DNA of 64,000 bases from Desulfosporosinus shakirovi (GCF_020595055.1 NZ_JAJDOO010000007.1:83162-147161); one strand, 5' to 3'; shown: positions 17,666 to 26,427, numbered from the stretch's first letter. Notes: generated by a model from the sequence alone, not told the origin. Numbers and translations are program-made.

Positions 17666-18841
17666 ATGCCATACACCTATGCCGAAAGGGTAAATTGCAT
17701 GGGGAATTCAGCGATTCGTGAACTTCTAAAAGTTACTGAACAACCTCAGATTATTTCTTTTGCCGGCGGTCTTCCAGCCCCAGAGTTATTTCCCCTTAAA
17801 GAAATTCAGGAATCTTATGCTCAAGTTCTTGGGACAGGCGACCCTTCAGTCCTCCAATACGGAACTACAGAAGGATATTTACCTTTACGTGAAGAGATAG
17901 CTGCCCAAATGCGTATTATAGGGATCCAAGCAGAAGCAGAAAACATATTTCTTACAAACGGTTCACAACAAGGCTTAGACCTCATCACTAAGTTATTTAT
18001 TGATCCTGGCGATGTAGTGCTCCTCCAGAACCCAAGTTATCTTGGAGCCATCCAAACCTTTCGAAGTTACCAAGCCAATTTTGAAACAATCCCTACAGGT
18101 GGGACAGGAATTGACAGTGCGGCTCTCGAATTATCCATCAAGCTTAACCGCCCCAAGATTATTTACCTAACCCCCACATATCAGAATCCAACAGGCACCA
18201 CTTTAACTATTGAGGAGAGGAAGACGGTACTCCGTATCGCGAGCAAGTACAATATTCCCATAATAGAGGATGATCCCTACGGCGAACTCCATTATGATAA
18301 TTCTTCCATTCTGCCTATTAGGTCTTTTTCTACCGAAGACGAGGTGGTTTATCTAGGCACTTTTTCTAAGACCCTCGCACCCGGACTTCGACTTGGTTGG
18401 ATTGTCGGTGGAAAAGATCTGATAACTAAACTTGTCGTTGCAAAACAAGGGACTGATTTACACACCAGCACCCTATTACAAAAAGCTACTCATTACTACC
18501 TAACTCATTTTAATCCCACTCAACACATTGAAAGGATTCGCCAAGCCTATAAAATACGAAGAGATCTTATGCTTAAGGAACTAAAGGATAACTTTAACGA
18601 TCAAGCTATATGGACCGAGCCATCTGGGGGAATGTTTATTTGGCTAACCTTGCCAGAAGCGTATGACACTCTTAAACTCCTGCCCTATGCCTTGGCTAGG
18701 AATGTGGCCTTTGTTCCGGGAGCAAATTTTTATACAGATGGAAAAAGTTACAGCAACATGAGATTAAATTTTTCTAACCCCTCCCCACTGCAAATAAAAC
18801 AGGGAGTTAAACGTTTGGCAAGCATATTACCAAATTACTAA
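17666..18841 (+). CDS. PLP-dependent aminotransferase, class I (LysN/2-aminoadipate type)
   Basis: 391 residues. Fold-type I aminotransferase core: PTYQNPTGTTL, EDDPYGELHY (Asp/Tyr contacting PLP), and GTFSKTLAPGLRLGW with the Schiff-base lysine. The closest named relatives by motif are 2-aminoadipate/branched-chain or aromatic transaminases; the substrate is uncertain. The next gene is a MocR regulator whose catalytic-like domain is strikingly similar, suggesting a duplicated ancestor and shared ligand. GGGAGG lies 8 nt before the ATG. Confidence 0.85.
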   Translation: MPYTYAERVNCMGNSAIRELLKVTEQPQIISFAGGLPAPELFPLKEIQESYAQVLGTGDPSVLQYGTTEGYLPLREEIAAQMRIIGIQAEAENIFLTNGSQQGLDLITKLFIDPGDVVLLQNPSYLGAIQTFRSYQANFETIPTGGTGIDSAALELSIKLNRPKIIYLTPTYQNPTGTTLTIEERKTVLRIASKYNIPIIEDDPYGELHYDNSSILPIRSFSTEDEVVYLGTFSKTLAPGLRLGWIVGGKDLITKLVVAKQGTDLHTSTLLQKATHYYLTHFNPTQHIERIRQAYKIRRDLMLKELKDNFNDQAIWTEPSGGMFIWLTLPEAYDTLKLLPYALARNVAFVPGANFYTDGKSYSNMRLNFSNPSPLQIKQGVKRLASILPNY

Positions 18842-18930
18842 TTCGGGATCAGTCGAACCGAGAACCACGCAATATAAATATTTGACTTCAGACATGTTAA
18901 ATCGAAACAAGTAATGTGAGGAAAATAAAA

Positions 18931-20484
18931 ATGAAACTGCACTTAGACCGTTCCCTAAAAACACCGCTTTACTTACAGATCAGAAGTCAGATCCGTCACC
19001 TTATTCTAGCTAATGAACTGCCTCCCGGATACCGCCTCCCACCCGAGCGCAAACTTGCCGCCTCTCTGGGAGTCAATCGCACAACAGTAGTCAACGCCTA
19101 CCATGAGTTGACAGCAGATGGATTAATTCAGCCGCACGTGGGCAAAGGAACCATCGTAAGTCCTGCCCAGACAATTTACCCCTCTCACAACCGTTTGTCT
19201 AATCTCGACCATTCCGAGGTACTTGGTATACCCGTCCAGCCAATATCTTGGCAGAACTTTTATTCTAGTCAGTCTGAACGTATGCATAATCCGGTATTAG
19301 CATCCATACTCGATGAGATCGGTGAAGAGGATCAGATTTCTTTCGCCTTGGGATCTCCCGCAGGGGAATACTATCCGTTAAACGAATTGAACGAAATTTG
19401 CAAAGAAGTAATGCGTCCTGGTAATTGGAAGGCCTTAGAATACGGACCTACCATTGGACATTATCCTTTACGCCAATACTTAGCGGATTGGCTTAGTTAT
19501 CGAGGCATAAATGCTCAAGCCCAAACAATTCTTATGACCTCCGGTTCTCAACAGGGACTTGATCTGCTTACCAAAGTTTTCTTAGAACCAGGTGACTATA
19601 TTGTAATGGAGGAACCTTCCTTTCTAGGAGCAATAGGGGTCTTTAAGGCAGCCGGGGCTCACATTCTTACTATACCTTTAGATGAAGAAGGCTTAAGAAT
19701 AGATGTCTTAGAGCAGATTCTCTCACGACATCGACCTAAATTCATCTATACTCTCCCAACCTTTCAAAACCCCACCGGAACAACCATGAGTCTTAGACGG
19801 CGGCATGAACTTCTTAGATTAGCCTATCAATACCATGTGCCCATTGTAGAAGACGATCCTTACAGTGAACTCTATTACGAAAACCAACCACTTCCTTCCC
19901 TTAAGTCCCTTGATGAGCACGCACATGTAATCTATCTTGGAACATTCTCCAAAATGCTCTTTCCAGGTCTCCGCCTCGGCTGGTGCGCAGCACCTCTTCC
20001 GGTTCTAGAGCAATTATCCCTAGCCAAACAGCACGTTGACCTCCATACCAGCACAACAACCCAGTGGATTATGACCGAATTTTGCACCCAAGGACTGTTG
20101 GACAAACACCTTCCAGTTGTAAGAAGCCAATATAAGCGTCAACGAGATGCTATGGTGACCGCTTTAATGGAGTTTGCACCACAAGGCTTATCTTGGACTG
20201 TTCCAGCAGGCGGATATTATTTATGGTGTGAATTGCCGCCGGGATTGAAAGCTACCGCACTGCTTACCAAAGCAGCCGAAAAGAAAGTGACTTTTGTCCC
20301 AGGAAATGCTTTTTACGTTAACTCCGGAGGGAAAGATCGATTCAGACTCTGTTTCTGTCGTCATTCCGAAACGACGATTCGAGAAGGGATCTTCCGTCTC
20401 TGCGAAGCTGTTTCTGAGTTATTAAATCAGCCTAACCATAAAAGCAGGATTCCCAGACCCCGATTTAATGAACCTTTAGTGTGA
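18931..20484 (+). CDS. MocR/PdxR-type regulator: GntR helix-turn-helix fused to an aminotransferase domain
   Basis: 517 residues from ATG 18931; TGAGG is 9 nt upstream, so the GTG at 18916 is less likely. The GntR winged helix (YLQIRSQIRHLILANELPPG, LPPERKLAASLGVNRTTV) spans residues 5-75. A full fold-I aminotransferase domain (about 125-500) follows, with PTFQNPTGTT, EDDPYSELYY and GTFSKMLFPGLRLGW, so the PLP lysine is kept. These regulators sense PLP or an amino acid aldimine. It probably controls the upstream aminotransferase and itself. Confidence 0.88.
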   Translation: MKLHLDRSLKTPLYLQIRSQIRHLILANELPPGYRLPPERKLAASLGVNRTTVVNAYHELTADGLIQPHVGKGTIVSPAQTIYPSHNRLSNLDHSEVLGIPVQPISWQNFYSSQSERMHNPVLASILDEIGEEDQISFALGSPAGEYYPLNELNEICKEVMRPGNWKALEYGPTIGHYPLRQYLADWLSYRGINAQAQTILMTSGSQQGLDLLTKVFLEPGDYIVMEEPSFLGAIGVFKAAGAHILTIPLDEEGLRIDVLEQILSRHRPKFIYTLPTFQNPTGTTMSLRRRHELLRLAYQYHVPIVEDDPYSELYYENQPLPSLKSLDEHAHVIYLGTFSKMLFPGLRLGWCAAPLPVLEQLSLAKQHVDLHTSTTTQWIMTEFCTQGLLDKHLPVVRSQYKRQRDAMVTALMEFAPQGLSWTVPAGGYYLWCELPPGLKATALLTKAAEKKVTFVPGNAFYVNSGGKDRFRLCFCRHSETTIREGIFRLCEAVSELLNQPNHKSRIPRPRFNEPLV

Positions 20485-20639
20485 TGAATACTTTAAAGAA
20501 GAGGCTTGGCTTCAAAATGTTGCAAGCCCCTTGTTTTATAATATTTGGGTGATTTAAATCCGGCCTCAAATAATTCTCCCTTTTCCTTCATCGCAAAAAA
20601 ACAAGGGACGTTTTCATTATTATGGACGTAAGATGACTT
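20485..20639. other. Intergenic gap before the dehydrogenase remnant
   Basis: No gene seen. There is no strong terminator after the MocR gene; the only feature is a weak CCCCTTGTTTT / ACAAGGG pairing. Confidence 0.35.
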
Positions 20640-20956
20640 TTATTGCCGTATCTTTTTAGCCAGGTCTAGTTTCCCCTCCAAGACATCAACGACGACAACT
20701 TTTTCCGCACCCTTTTGTTTGGCACATTGAGCGATGATCTGACCCGCAAAGCCGCCACCATAACTACCACAGTATCCCCTAATTGGACACCTGAGTTCAT
20801 ACCGGAGTACATGGCACAGGCTACAGGCTCACCTAAAGCCGCTAAATCCGGATCTAAACCTTCCGGCGCCGATTAGGGCCCACATTCTAAATTACGTTCG
20901 ACAAGAAAAATGTCGTACGCTTTATTGAGTAAAGCAGCTTTAGTAGTTATTCCCAT
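20640..20956 (-). pseudogene. Remnant of a zinc-type alcohol/polyol dehydrogenase
   Basis: The leftward frame begins with ATG 20956 after AGGAG (MGITTKAALLNKAYDIFLVE), hits a stop, and resumes with ALGEPVACAMYSGMNSGVQL-GDTVVV, the start of the MDR NAD-binding domain. It then shifts frame into GGGFAGQIIAQCAKQKGAEK and VVVVDVLEGKLDLAKK before ending at TAA 20640. At least one stop, one frameshift and large deletions are needed, so it cannot be functional. The parent was a medium-chain dehydrogenase of the sorbitol/threonine dehydrogenase group. Confidence 0.75.
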
Positions 20957-20990
20957 TAAATACACTCCTTGCAAATTTGGTTTTGGCTGG

Positions 20991-22205
20991 TCAAGCCAGC
21001 ATGTCCTCCACATCGAGCACTTTTAAGGAAGCCCAGTATCCTTGGTTAGGCAACTGTCCTAATTTGTGATACATTATGCCAGCTTCCCGGACTTCCCCTG
21101 CAAATAAGAGACCTGTTAAGCACCCATTCTCAAGTAAAAGCTTCTGATAGACCCCTGAAGAGGGCTGGCTTAGAATAACTTCCTCCACACCAGAGCCTCC
21201 TTCAATTCTTCCTAAAGAAATGATCGGCAACCCAAAAAGTTGAATTGAGTTCATCGCGTAACTCCCAGGATAAGCCGTTCTCGAACCAGCCATACTGGTG
21301 CCGGCAATTTTGCCCTGCTGAACCGCCGTCAGCCACAATGCTCTGAGCATTGATTCACCGGTAAGCAGGCTGGCAGCTTGCACTATATCCCCTGCGGCAT
21401 AGATTGTCGGGACATTTGATTGCATGAATTCGTTGACCACAATCCCCTTTTCAATTTGCACTCCACTTTCAGTCAGAAAATCAAGATTGGGTCTTACCCC
21501 GACAGCTGTGATAACCAGCTCAGCTTCTAGGAAATGATCTATTGTTTGAACTCCCTTAACCTTGTTCTGTTTAACTTGTAAAGATTTAACCTCAGCCCCC
21601 AGGAAAACCCGTACTCCATGGTTTCCAAGGGCTTTTAACAGCATATCTGCGGCAGCTCGATCTAGTTGTCCCGGCATTAGGCGGTTGGCCATTTCCACAA
21701 CACTAACCTTGATGCCGCAGGCATTTAAAGCTTGGGCGGCCTGTAAACCCACGAGCCCCCCACCAATTATCACCGCATTTTTAACGCGGGGTAAAAACGA
21801 GTTTATTTCCTCGGAATCCGCTTTATTCCAAAGGGAAAATACCCCTTCCACCTCCAGATCAATCCAGCTTGGAATAAAGGGCCGAGATCCAGTGGCAATT
21901 AAAAGCTTATCATAAGCAATTTTCTCGCCGTTCTCTAAGATAACCGCATGTTCCTGTACGAGGACTTGTTCCGCCCTGTGCCCAAGCCGAGTTTCTACAC
22001 CATAGCTTTCGTAAAAATCAGCACCTCTAATATACATATCTTGTTCTTCAATTTCATTTGTCATATATTCCGGGGTTGTAATTCGGCTATACGGAATGTT
22101 AGCCTCTTGAGCTATCAAGATAATTTTCCCCGTTGGGTCGATGTTGCGGATCTGTTCGATCGCATTTGTCCCCGCAGGGCCATTACCCACTATCACATAA
22201 ACCAA
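20991..22205 (-). CDS. FAD/NAD(P)-dependent oxidoreductase (NADH:ferredoxin/rubredoxin-type)
   Basis: About 404 residues. The FAD Rossmann motif VYVIVGNGPAG stands at the very N-terminus, NAD(P) Rossmann motif VIIGGGLVGLQAA sits near the middle, and YAAGDIV closes the FAD site. The start is probably TTG 22205 with AGGGGG 8 nt upstream; an in-frame extension to 22352 would overlap the upstream gene extensively. It is the last gene of the CODH-like operon. CooS-CooF-FNOR operons with a protein of this type are known in CO-using anaerobes, where it passes electrons from ferredoxin to NAD(P). Here it probably does so for the degenerate CODH-like complex. Confidence 0.82.
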   Translation of the reverse strand: MVYVIVGNGPAGTNAIEQIRNIDPTGKIILIAQEANIPYSRITTPEYMTNEIEEQDMYIRGADFYESYGVETRLGHRAEQVLVQEHAVILENGEKIAYDKLLIATGSRPFIPSWIDLEVEGVFSLWNKADSEEINSFLPRVKNAVIIGGGLVGLQAAQALNACGIKVSVVEMANRLMPGQLDRAAADMLLKALGNHGVRVFLGAEVKSLQVKQNKVKGVQTIDHFLEAELVITAVGVRPNLDFLTESGVQIEKGIVVNEFMQSNVPTIYAAGDIVQAASLLTGESMLRALWLTAVQQGKIAGTSMAGSRTAYPGSYAMNSIQLFGLPIISLGRIEGGSGVEEVILSQPSSGVYQKLLLENGCLTGLLFAGEVREAGIMYHKLGQLPNQGYWASLKVLDVEDMLA

Positions 22206-22221
22206 TGGTGTAACCCCCTGT

Positions 22222-22863
22222 CTATACTTCGTCATAGCACCATAATTCTGCCAATTCCTCAAGTAGTCTCTGCGCCCTTTGGGGATTAAAGACTCCACAC
22301 ACACATGGAGTGGCCAAATATTCCCCCGCTTCTTGAGCAGTGCGTTTGCCACATTTTAGATCCAGTAGCATTTGCCTGACTAAATGCTGTGAAACCATAC
22401 CATGTCCGCACATGGTCGTGATTTCAAGGAGCTCATCCTCAGGAATTCTCGCAAGCTTACCTCGGATTCCGACTGAGTACTCCACAGTATGCGGATCAAT
22501 CCCTGCTTCCTGACAAGCCTGTTCCACATGCTCAACGATTCCTGAGACAATCACCGAAACTCCAAGGTCTGCCTCTTTAAGTTCTTTTAGAGCATCTCTG
22601 AGTTGCTTCCGATCCGAAAACACTGCGTGAACAATCGAAGTGTCTGCGACATTATTGATGATTTGATCCTTATTAACGAGAAACTTCCCACCAGTTTTCA
22701 TATCGCCCATATTCACATGTTCATATTTATCGAGGATTCGTAAAAATTCCTGTAAAGCGTACCTGGAATTAATTTCATTAAAACCTTTGGCAGTCATAGA
22801 AAAGACAATATAATCTTGTTGTAGGTTTGCTTCAGTTCCTCGTCGATGAAGGGTATGGCTCAT
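22222..22863 (-). CDS. Uncharacterised cysteine-containing protein of the CODH-like operon
   Basis: 213 residues, family not recognised. The N-terminal half is mixed alpha/beta (residues 15-135). The C-terminal half has a conserved-looking cluster of cysteines: CGHG at 152, C171, CVCG at 187-190 and C209, plus C117. This could bind an Fe-S cluster or metal, but the spacing is not a standard ferredoxin motif. It overlaps the upstream ferredoxin gene by 4 bp and is followed 16 bp later by the FAD oxidoreductase, so it belongs to the complex or to its maturation. Confidence 0.7.
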   Translation of the reverse strand: MSHTLHRRGTEANLQQDYIVFSMTAKGFNEINSRYALQEFLRILDKYEHVNMGDMKTGGKFLVNKDQIINNVADTSIVHAVFSDRKQLRDALKELKEADLGVSVIVSGIVEHVEQACQEAGIDPHTVEYSVGIRGKLARIPEDELLEITTMCGHGMVSQHLVRQMLLDLKCGKRTAQEAGEYLATPCVCGVFNPQRAQRLLEELAELWCYDEV

Positions 22864-23606
22864 TTTACACCCGCTCCCTTCACGTTCATGTGACCCAACC
22901 CCAAATTAATTTTTCCGTTGATTGAAAACCATTTATTATTTTCATTCATAATGCGGGCTGTTGGAACGGAAAAATCCTCATCAGTCCTCGCCACTAAGTC
23001 GATTGAAAATACCGTATTGATTTCCTCGGCCACCCTCTCCATCGTTTCCAGCACAGGAATCACCTTATCTAAGGGAATAATCATTTCAATAATCGCGGAA
23101 AGCACCTTTTCATTGAGCACCTCTGGGTTCATCTCCCCAGTTGTTTTATCTTTGAGTAATCCAGTCAAAGGATTATTGGGTTCAAACTCAACACCTAATT
23201 TAGCTAAGGCCTTAAAGACCTTTTCTGCTTCGCGCATTCGGGCACCCGTACCTGGACGTCCCATCTCAGCAGCCATTCCAGCAACGCCTCGTTTAAAACG
23301 ATTGGTAATATCATTAGTCTTCATTTCTTCTGTACCGCGACCTGGCACTCGGGTTTCCTTATGTTCAGCTAACGGATTGCTAAAGGTTCCTCTGATGGAA
23401 CGAGGCCAACCATAGAGTGGTTGATGAAGGGCCTCAACTGGGCATACCTGGGCCCGGTAGCATATTCCGCAATCTACACATTCATCCTCATCTACATAGC
23501 AATGAACTTTGGTCCCCTTTCCACTACGAGTGAAATTAATCACTCCCATAGTGCAAAACGGCCTGCATTGCCCACATCCTACGCACTTATTCGCGTCAAT
23601 TTGCAA
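22860..23606 (-). CDS. Two-cluster ferredoxin fused to an uncharacterised C-terminal domain
   Basis: 248 residues. Residues 1-60 are a 2x4Fe-4S ferredoxin: CVGCGQCRPFC (8-18) and CVDCGICYRAQVCP (43-56), with an unusual three-residue expansion in the second motif. Residues 85-248 form a separate domain of unknown family, without cysteines, mostly helical up to 170. The layout suggests an electron-transfer module bound to a docking or substrate domain. It lies 36 bp downstream of the CODH-like gene and overlaps the next gene, so it is part of the same operon. Confidence 0.75.
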   Translation of the reverse strand: MQIDANKCVGCGQCRPFCTMGVINFTRSGKGTKVHCYVDEDECVDCGICYRAQVCPVEALHQPLYGWPRSIRGTFSNPLAEHKETRVPGRGTEEMKTNDITNRFKRGVAGMAAEMGRPGTGARMREAEKVFKALAKLGVEFEPNNPLTGLLKDKTTGEMNPEVLNEKVLSAIIEMIIPLDKVIPVLETMERVAEEINTVFSIDLVARTDEDFSVPTARIMNENNKWFSINGKINLGLGHMNVKGAGVK

Positions 23607-23642
23607 AACTTATCCCTCCTTTCAGCTTGACCCTTGCGCAAG

Positions 23643-25190
23643 CTACTCTTGAACTCCAAAACATTTCGCCACAGTATCAGCTAAATCTTTAGGCTTACTG
23701 TACTCTATGACTTTACCAATCTCTTCTGAAATCTTAACACTGCCTGCAACAGGTAATTTCACGCCGGTAAATACCTTAGCCCCTGTCTGGGCAAGAGCTA
23801 AAGCCATCTGCAAATCTCTGGCGCTGGTTAACTCCGGAAAGACTGCTACAACTTTTTCTCTTCCAACAGCTCCAAATACTTCAATTAGCTTAGCTGCATC
23901 CCCTTCCCCACCAACACTGCAAATCAGTGGCGTAGCTTCGCCTTCTAATTCGTCTGCTAGAACTTTGTTTTCCAGTCTTTCCGAATTTAAACAACCGTAC
24001 TTAGCAAGAGTTACCGCTGAATTACCATAGGTTAAGCATAGAACCTTCTGAAAGCTCAGCTTTCTGGCCAGATCCAAATTTCCTTGATCTTCCGTAAGCT
24101 TAAGGTTTGAACCTCCGCCAATTACACAGATTCCGTTGATCAAACCTTGATCAAGGAGCGACTTAATCCCTAATGGATTAATGTCAGATACCGCTTCAGC
24201 CTTTTCGACTTGATTAGAAACTTTTACTTTCTTCAGATTGCGTTGACTATAAGCGGCAATGCCTTGCATAAAGACTTCCTTAAGGGCCTCTTTGGTGGAA
24301 ACTGCTGTAGCGAGGACGGTATGATAACCAGCTGCAGGGATCCTTCCTTTACCAAGCCCATCTTCAATAAGATATAAATCTACGAGTCCGGTTAAAACAG
24401 CAAATTCGATCGTCCCCTGATTGCAGGAGGTATTAAAGCCAAAGTTCGAGGAGAAATCCCCTGCTAATACAATGTTCAAACCATCACTCGCACCCAGTTG
24501 GATCGCTTCCCCCTCAAGTTCATTGCGTAACTCAAACACTTTGGCTAGCAACAGCGGGCTCGCACCATCTAAGCAAATGTTGACGGCTTTTTCTCTAATT
24601 ACACCTAACCCAACCAAGCGGGACTGACTGCTGTACTTGCCGTATAGTACCTCTGCTAGATCAGCGTTAAAGCCTACTAAATTGATTTGCTGGGTTCCTA
24701 AGGTCATTAAATCATCTATATTAGATGTTTTAGACTGTTGTGCTCGAGGATATGTTAACTCGGCGAACTTAAGGCTCAACCCCATCACTAAGTAACTCAA
24801 ATCCGTCCCATTCACAGACCATTTTGCTGCTTTTAATTGGAGTAAATCCGAGGCCACTTCGCCAACCGAGACTTTATTCTTAAGCTCCGCTAGCATTTGT
24901 GAGCCTGCAGCAATCAATTCGTGATTTTCTCCGGCTTGCCGAGTTAACCAAATTAAGACCAGCTCATCGTTCCCTAAACCGCAAACTGTGCTTTTTTCCC
25001 CAGGGCGAAAGGGGTTTAAGCGGCACGGCCCCTGCAAACACTCGTGACAGCTCAGCCCAATTTGGCTAAACCCGTCTTGAGGTAACATAGCCTCGTATTT
25101 ATTCCAAGAGAGTTGAAGCCCCTCGTTTTTAGCCTTTAACAAATAGTCTCTTGCAGCAGTATCCATTGTTTTTCTTCGAACTTGACGCAT
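23643..25190 (-). CDS. Degenerate anaerobic carbon monoxide dehydrogenase (CooS) homologue lacking the active-site ligands
   Basis: 515 residues against about 636 for CooS. The N-terminus aligns almost residue for residue with Carboxydothermus CODH-II (KAKNEGLQ, YEAMLPQ, CLQGPCRLNPF). B-cluster cysteines 48, 51, 56 and 70 are all present. D-cluster positions 39 and 47 are Asp and Ser. For the C-cluster, the His261 region reads LDGASP instead of VHGHNP; Cys295 is at best shifted one place (C256); the Cys333, 446, 476 and 526 positions are Gly288, Gly360, Asn390 and Gly428. About 120 residues of the helical middle part are missing. CO oxidation is therefore not expected; an electron-relay or scaffold role is inferred. 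AAGGAGG lies 11 nt before the ATG. The comparison sequence was recalled, not searched. Confidence 0.85.
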   Translation of the reverse strand: MRQVRRKTMDTAARDYLLKAKNEGLQLSWNKYEAMLPQDGFSQIGLSCHECLQGPCRLNPFRPGEKSTVCGLGNDELVLIWLTRQAGENHELIAAGSQMLAELKNKVSVGEVASDLLQLKAAKWSVNGTDLSYLVMGLSLKFAELTYPRAQQSKTSNIDDLMTLGTQQINLVGFNADLAEVLYGKYSSQSRLVGLGVIREKAVNICLDGASPLLLAKVFELRNELEGEAIQLGASDGLNIVLAGDFSSNFGFNTSCNQGTIEFAVLTGLVDLYLIEDGLGKGRIPAAGYHTVLATAVSTKEALKEVFMQGIAAYSQRNLKKVKVSNQVEKAEAVSDINPLGIKSLLDQGLINGICVIGGGSNLKLTEDQGNLDLARKLSFQKVLCLTYGNSAVTLAKYGCLNSERLENKVLADELEGEATPLICSVGGEGDAAKLIEVFGAVGREKVVAVFPELTSARDLQMALALAQTGAKVFTGVKLPVAGSVKISEEIGKVIEYSKPKDLADTVAKCFGVQE

Positions 25191-25247
25191 GAATCAAAAT
25201 CCCTCCTTAATTCAACTTAGAAACTATTTTTATATATCTTTATCAAC

Positions 25248-25754
25248 CTAGGCAAGCCCAGACTCCCTTTTCTGCTTTAACTGAAGTGAATAGTCCTCGA
25301 GAGAGATTTCTTGTAAGGCACCTGTTGGGCAGGCCGCCACGCAATAGGGTTGCGGCATTTGGAAACATTGGTCACATTTATCCGCAGAGTGTTTCTCGTG
25401 GGCAGGCGCAATCACTCCATAAGGACAAACCATAACACACATCCAACAAGAGATACATTTTTTTCCATTGACAAAAACACAGCCACTCTTCTCATCTCGT
25501 TGCATTGCCCCGGTTGAGCATATTTCCAGGCATGGGGCATCTTCACAATGCCTGCACTGAATAGGTAAAGAATTCTCCCCATCCCATTCAACATAGACTC
25601 TTGGCCTTGGCAGAATTTGTTCCTGAACCGCCTCTGGCAAGGATTTGCTTATAGAGCTGCGTTCGACCGCACATCTTAATTCACAAGTTTTACATCCTAA
25701 ACAACGACTCTGATCCACAAAAATGCGCTTACGCGCGGGATTATCCATAACCAT
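25248..25754 (-). CDS. CooF/HycB-like four-cluster ferredoxin
   Basis: 168 residues with four 4Fe-4S motifs in DMSO reductase-B/CooF order: CLGCKTCELRC, CRHCEDAPCLEIC, CISCWMCVMVCPYG and CDQCFQMPQPYCVAACP. Such proteins carry electrons between a catalytic subunit and a partner oxidoreductase; CooF is the cognate of CooS. It is the first gene of the operon, with GGGGG 8 nt before ATG 25754, and the CODH-like gene follows after 57 bp. No signal peptide is present, so it works in the cytoplasm. Confidence 0.88.
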   Translation of the reverse strand: MVMDNPARKRIFVDQSRCLGCKTCELRCAVERSSISKSLPEAVQEQILPRPRVYVEWDGENSLPIQCRHCEDAPCLEICSTGAMQRDEKSGCVFVNGKKCISCWMCVMVCPYGVIAPAHEKHSADKCDQCFQMPQPYCVAACPTGALQEISLEDYSLQLKQKRESGLA

Positions 25755-25935
25755 TTTGCGATCCCCCTTTCGAAAAATTTAATTCACTTTCCATCTCCCG
25801 GTATCCGATATTCTTTTATTGTTTTCATTTGTTTTCGAAAAGTAAATTGAACGGGATCCATAGAAATAAACTAACAAATCTGTTAGTATTCAGAGTAACT
25901 GTCTATTAGCACTCCATTTACAGCCGGAGGGTATA
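25755..25935. promoter_or_regulatory. Upstream region of the CODH-like operon
   Basis: AT-rich leader of the leftward CooF-like gene with a hairpin CTAACA-AATC-TGTTAG (25870-25885) that could be an operator. No sigma-54 signature was found here, unlike the neighbouring locus. Confidence 0.35.
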
Positions 25936-26219
25936 ATGGGAAAACCACTTCCTTTGCGTGTTCGAGTTTTTATTACCACTATAATCTAGTAGTTTTATAC
26001 CCCTTATCCTAGAAATAAGTATCTTACATTTTAGTTTTTATCGATAGCTTTGAGGAGCAGATTGCCAGTCAAATTAGGGATATTGCCACACTCGCTTCCT
26101 AACGTCAGGACGTCATCGCAGGATATTATTCGAGAAATCCAGTCAACGATCTCCTGATAATCGCTGAGGAGATTCGAAATTATACACACGCGACGTTTGT
26201 TGCCAACAAGCTCTCCTAA
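25936..26219 (+). pseudogene. Remnant of a DcuS/CitA-type sensor histidine kinase
   Basis: ATG 25936 behind CGGAGGG starts MGKPLPLRVRVFITT, a typical first membrane segment, then stops. After a scrambled stretch, another frame reads SFEEQIASQIRDIATLAS, a stop, then RQDVIAGYYSRNPVNDLL and IIAEEIRNYTHATFV, the N-terminal part of an extracytoplasmic sCache/PAS sensor domain of citrate/dicarboxylate kinases. The kinase core is gone. It probably once regulated one of the flanking organic-acid loci. Confidence 0.65.
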
Positions 26220-26330
26220 GTTATTTGGTAAGTGCCCAAAAGGCTTCTTTGAAGGTCTTCAACAACAGCCAGAATATACGGACTATTCTAGAATACATCT
26301 GTCTTATGATTGAAACATGGTCCGGTTTAT

Positions 26331-26370
26331 CTCGCAAAAACCGTTTCTTGTTCGAAACAGTTTTTGCGAG
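26331..26370. terminator. Large hairpin
   Basis: Perfect-looking 17-nt arms with one mismatch, CTCGCAAAAACCGTTTC and GAAACAGTTTTTGCGAG, around TTGTTC. It lies 58 bp past the stop of the GlcF gene (leftward) and could end that operon, although the T-run is inside the stem. Confidence 0.5.
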
Positions 26371-26427
26371 CTTTAAGCAACTCAATTCCACTGCCAAAGG
26401 TACTTCTTGAAATTTATTATTTTAAGA

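Noticed and set aside
23643..25190. Active carbon monoxide dehydrogenase
   Set aside because: C-cluster and D-cluster ligands are replaced; only the B-cluster cysteines remain.
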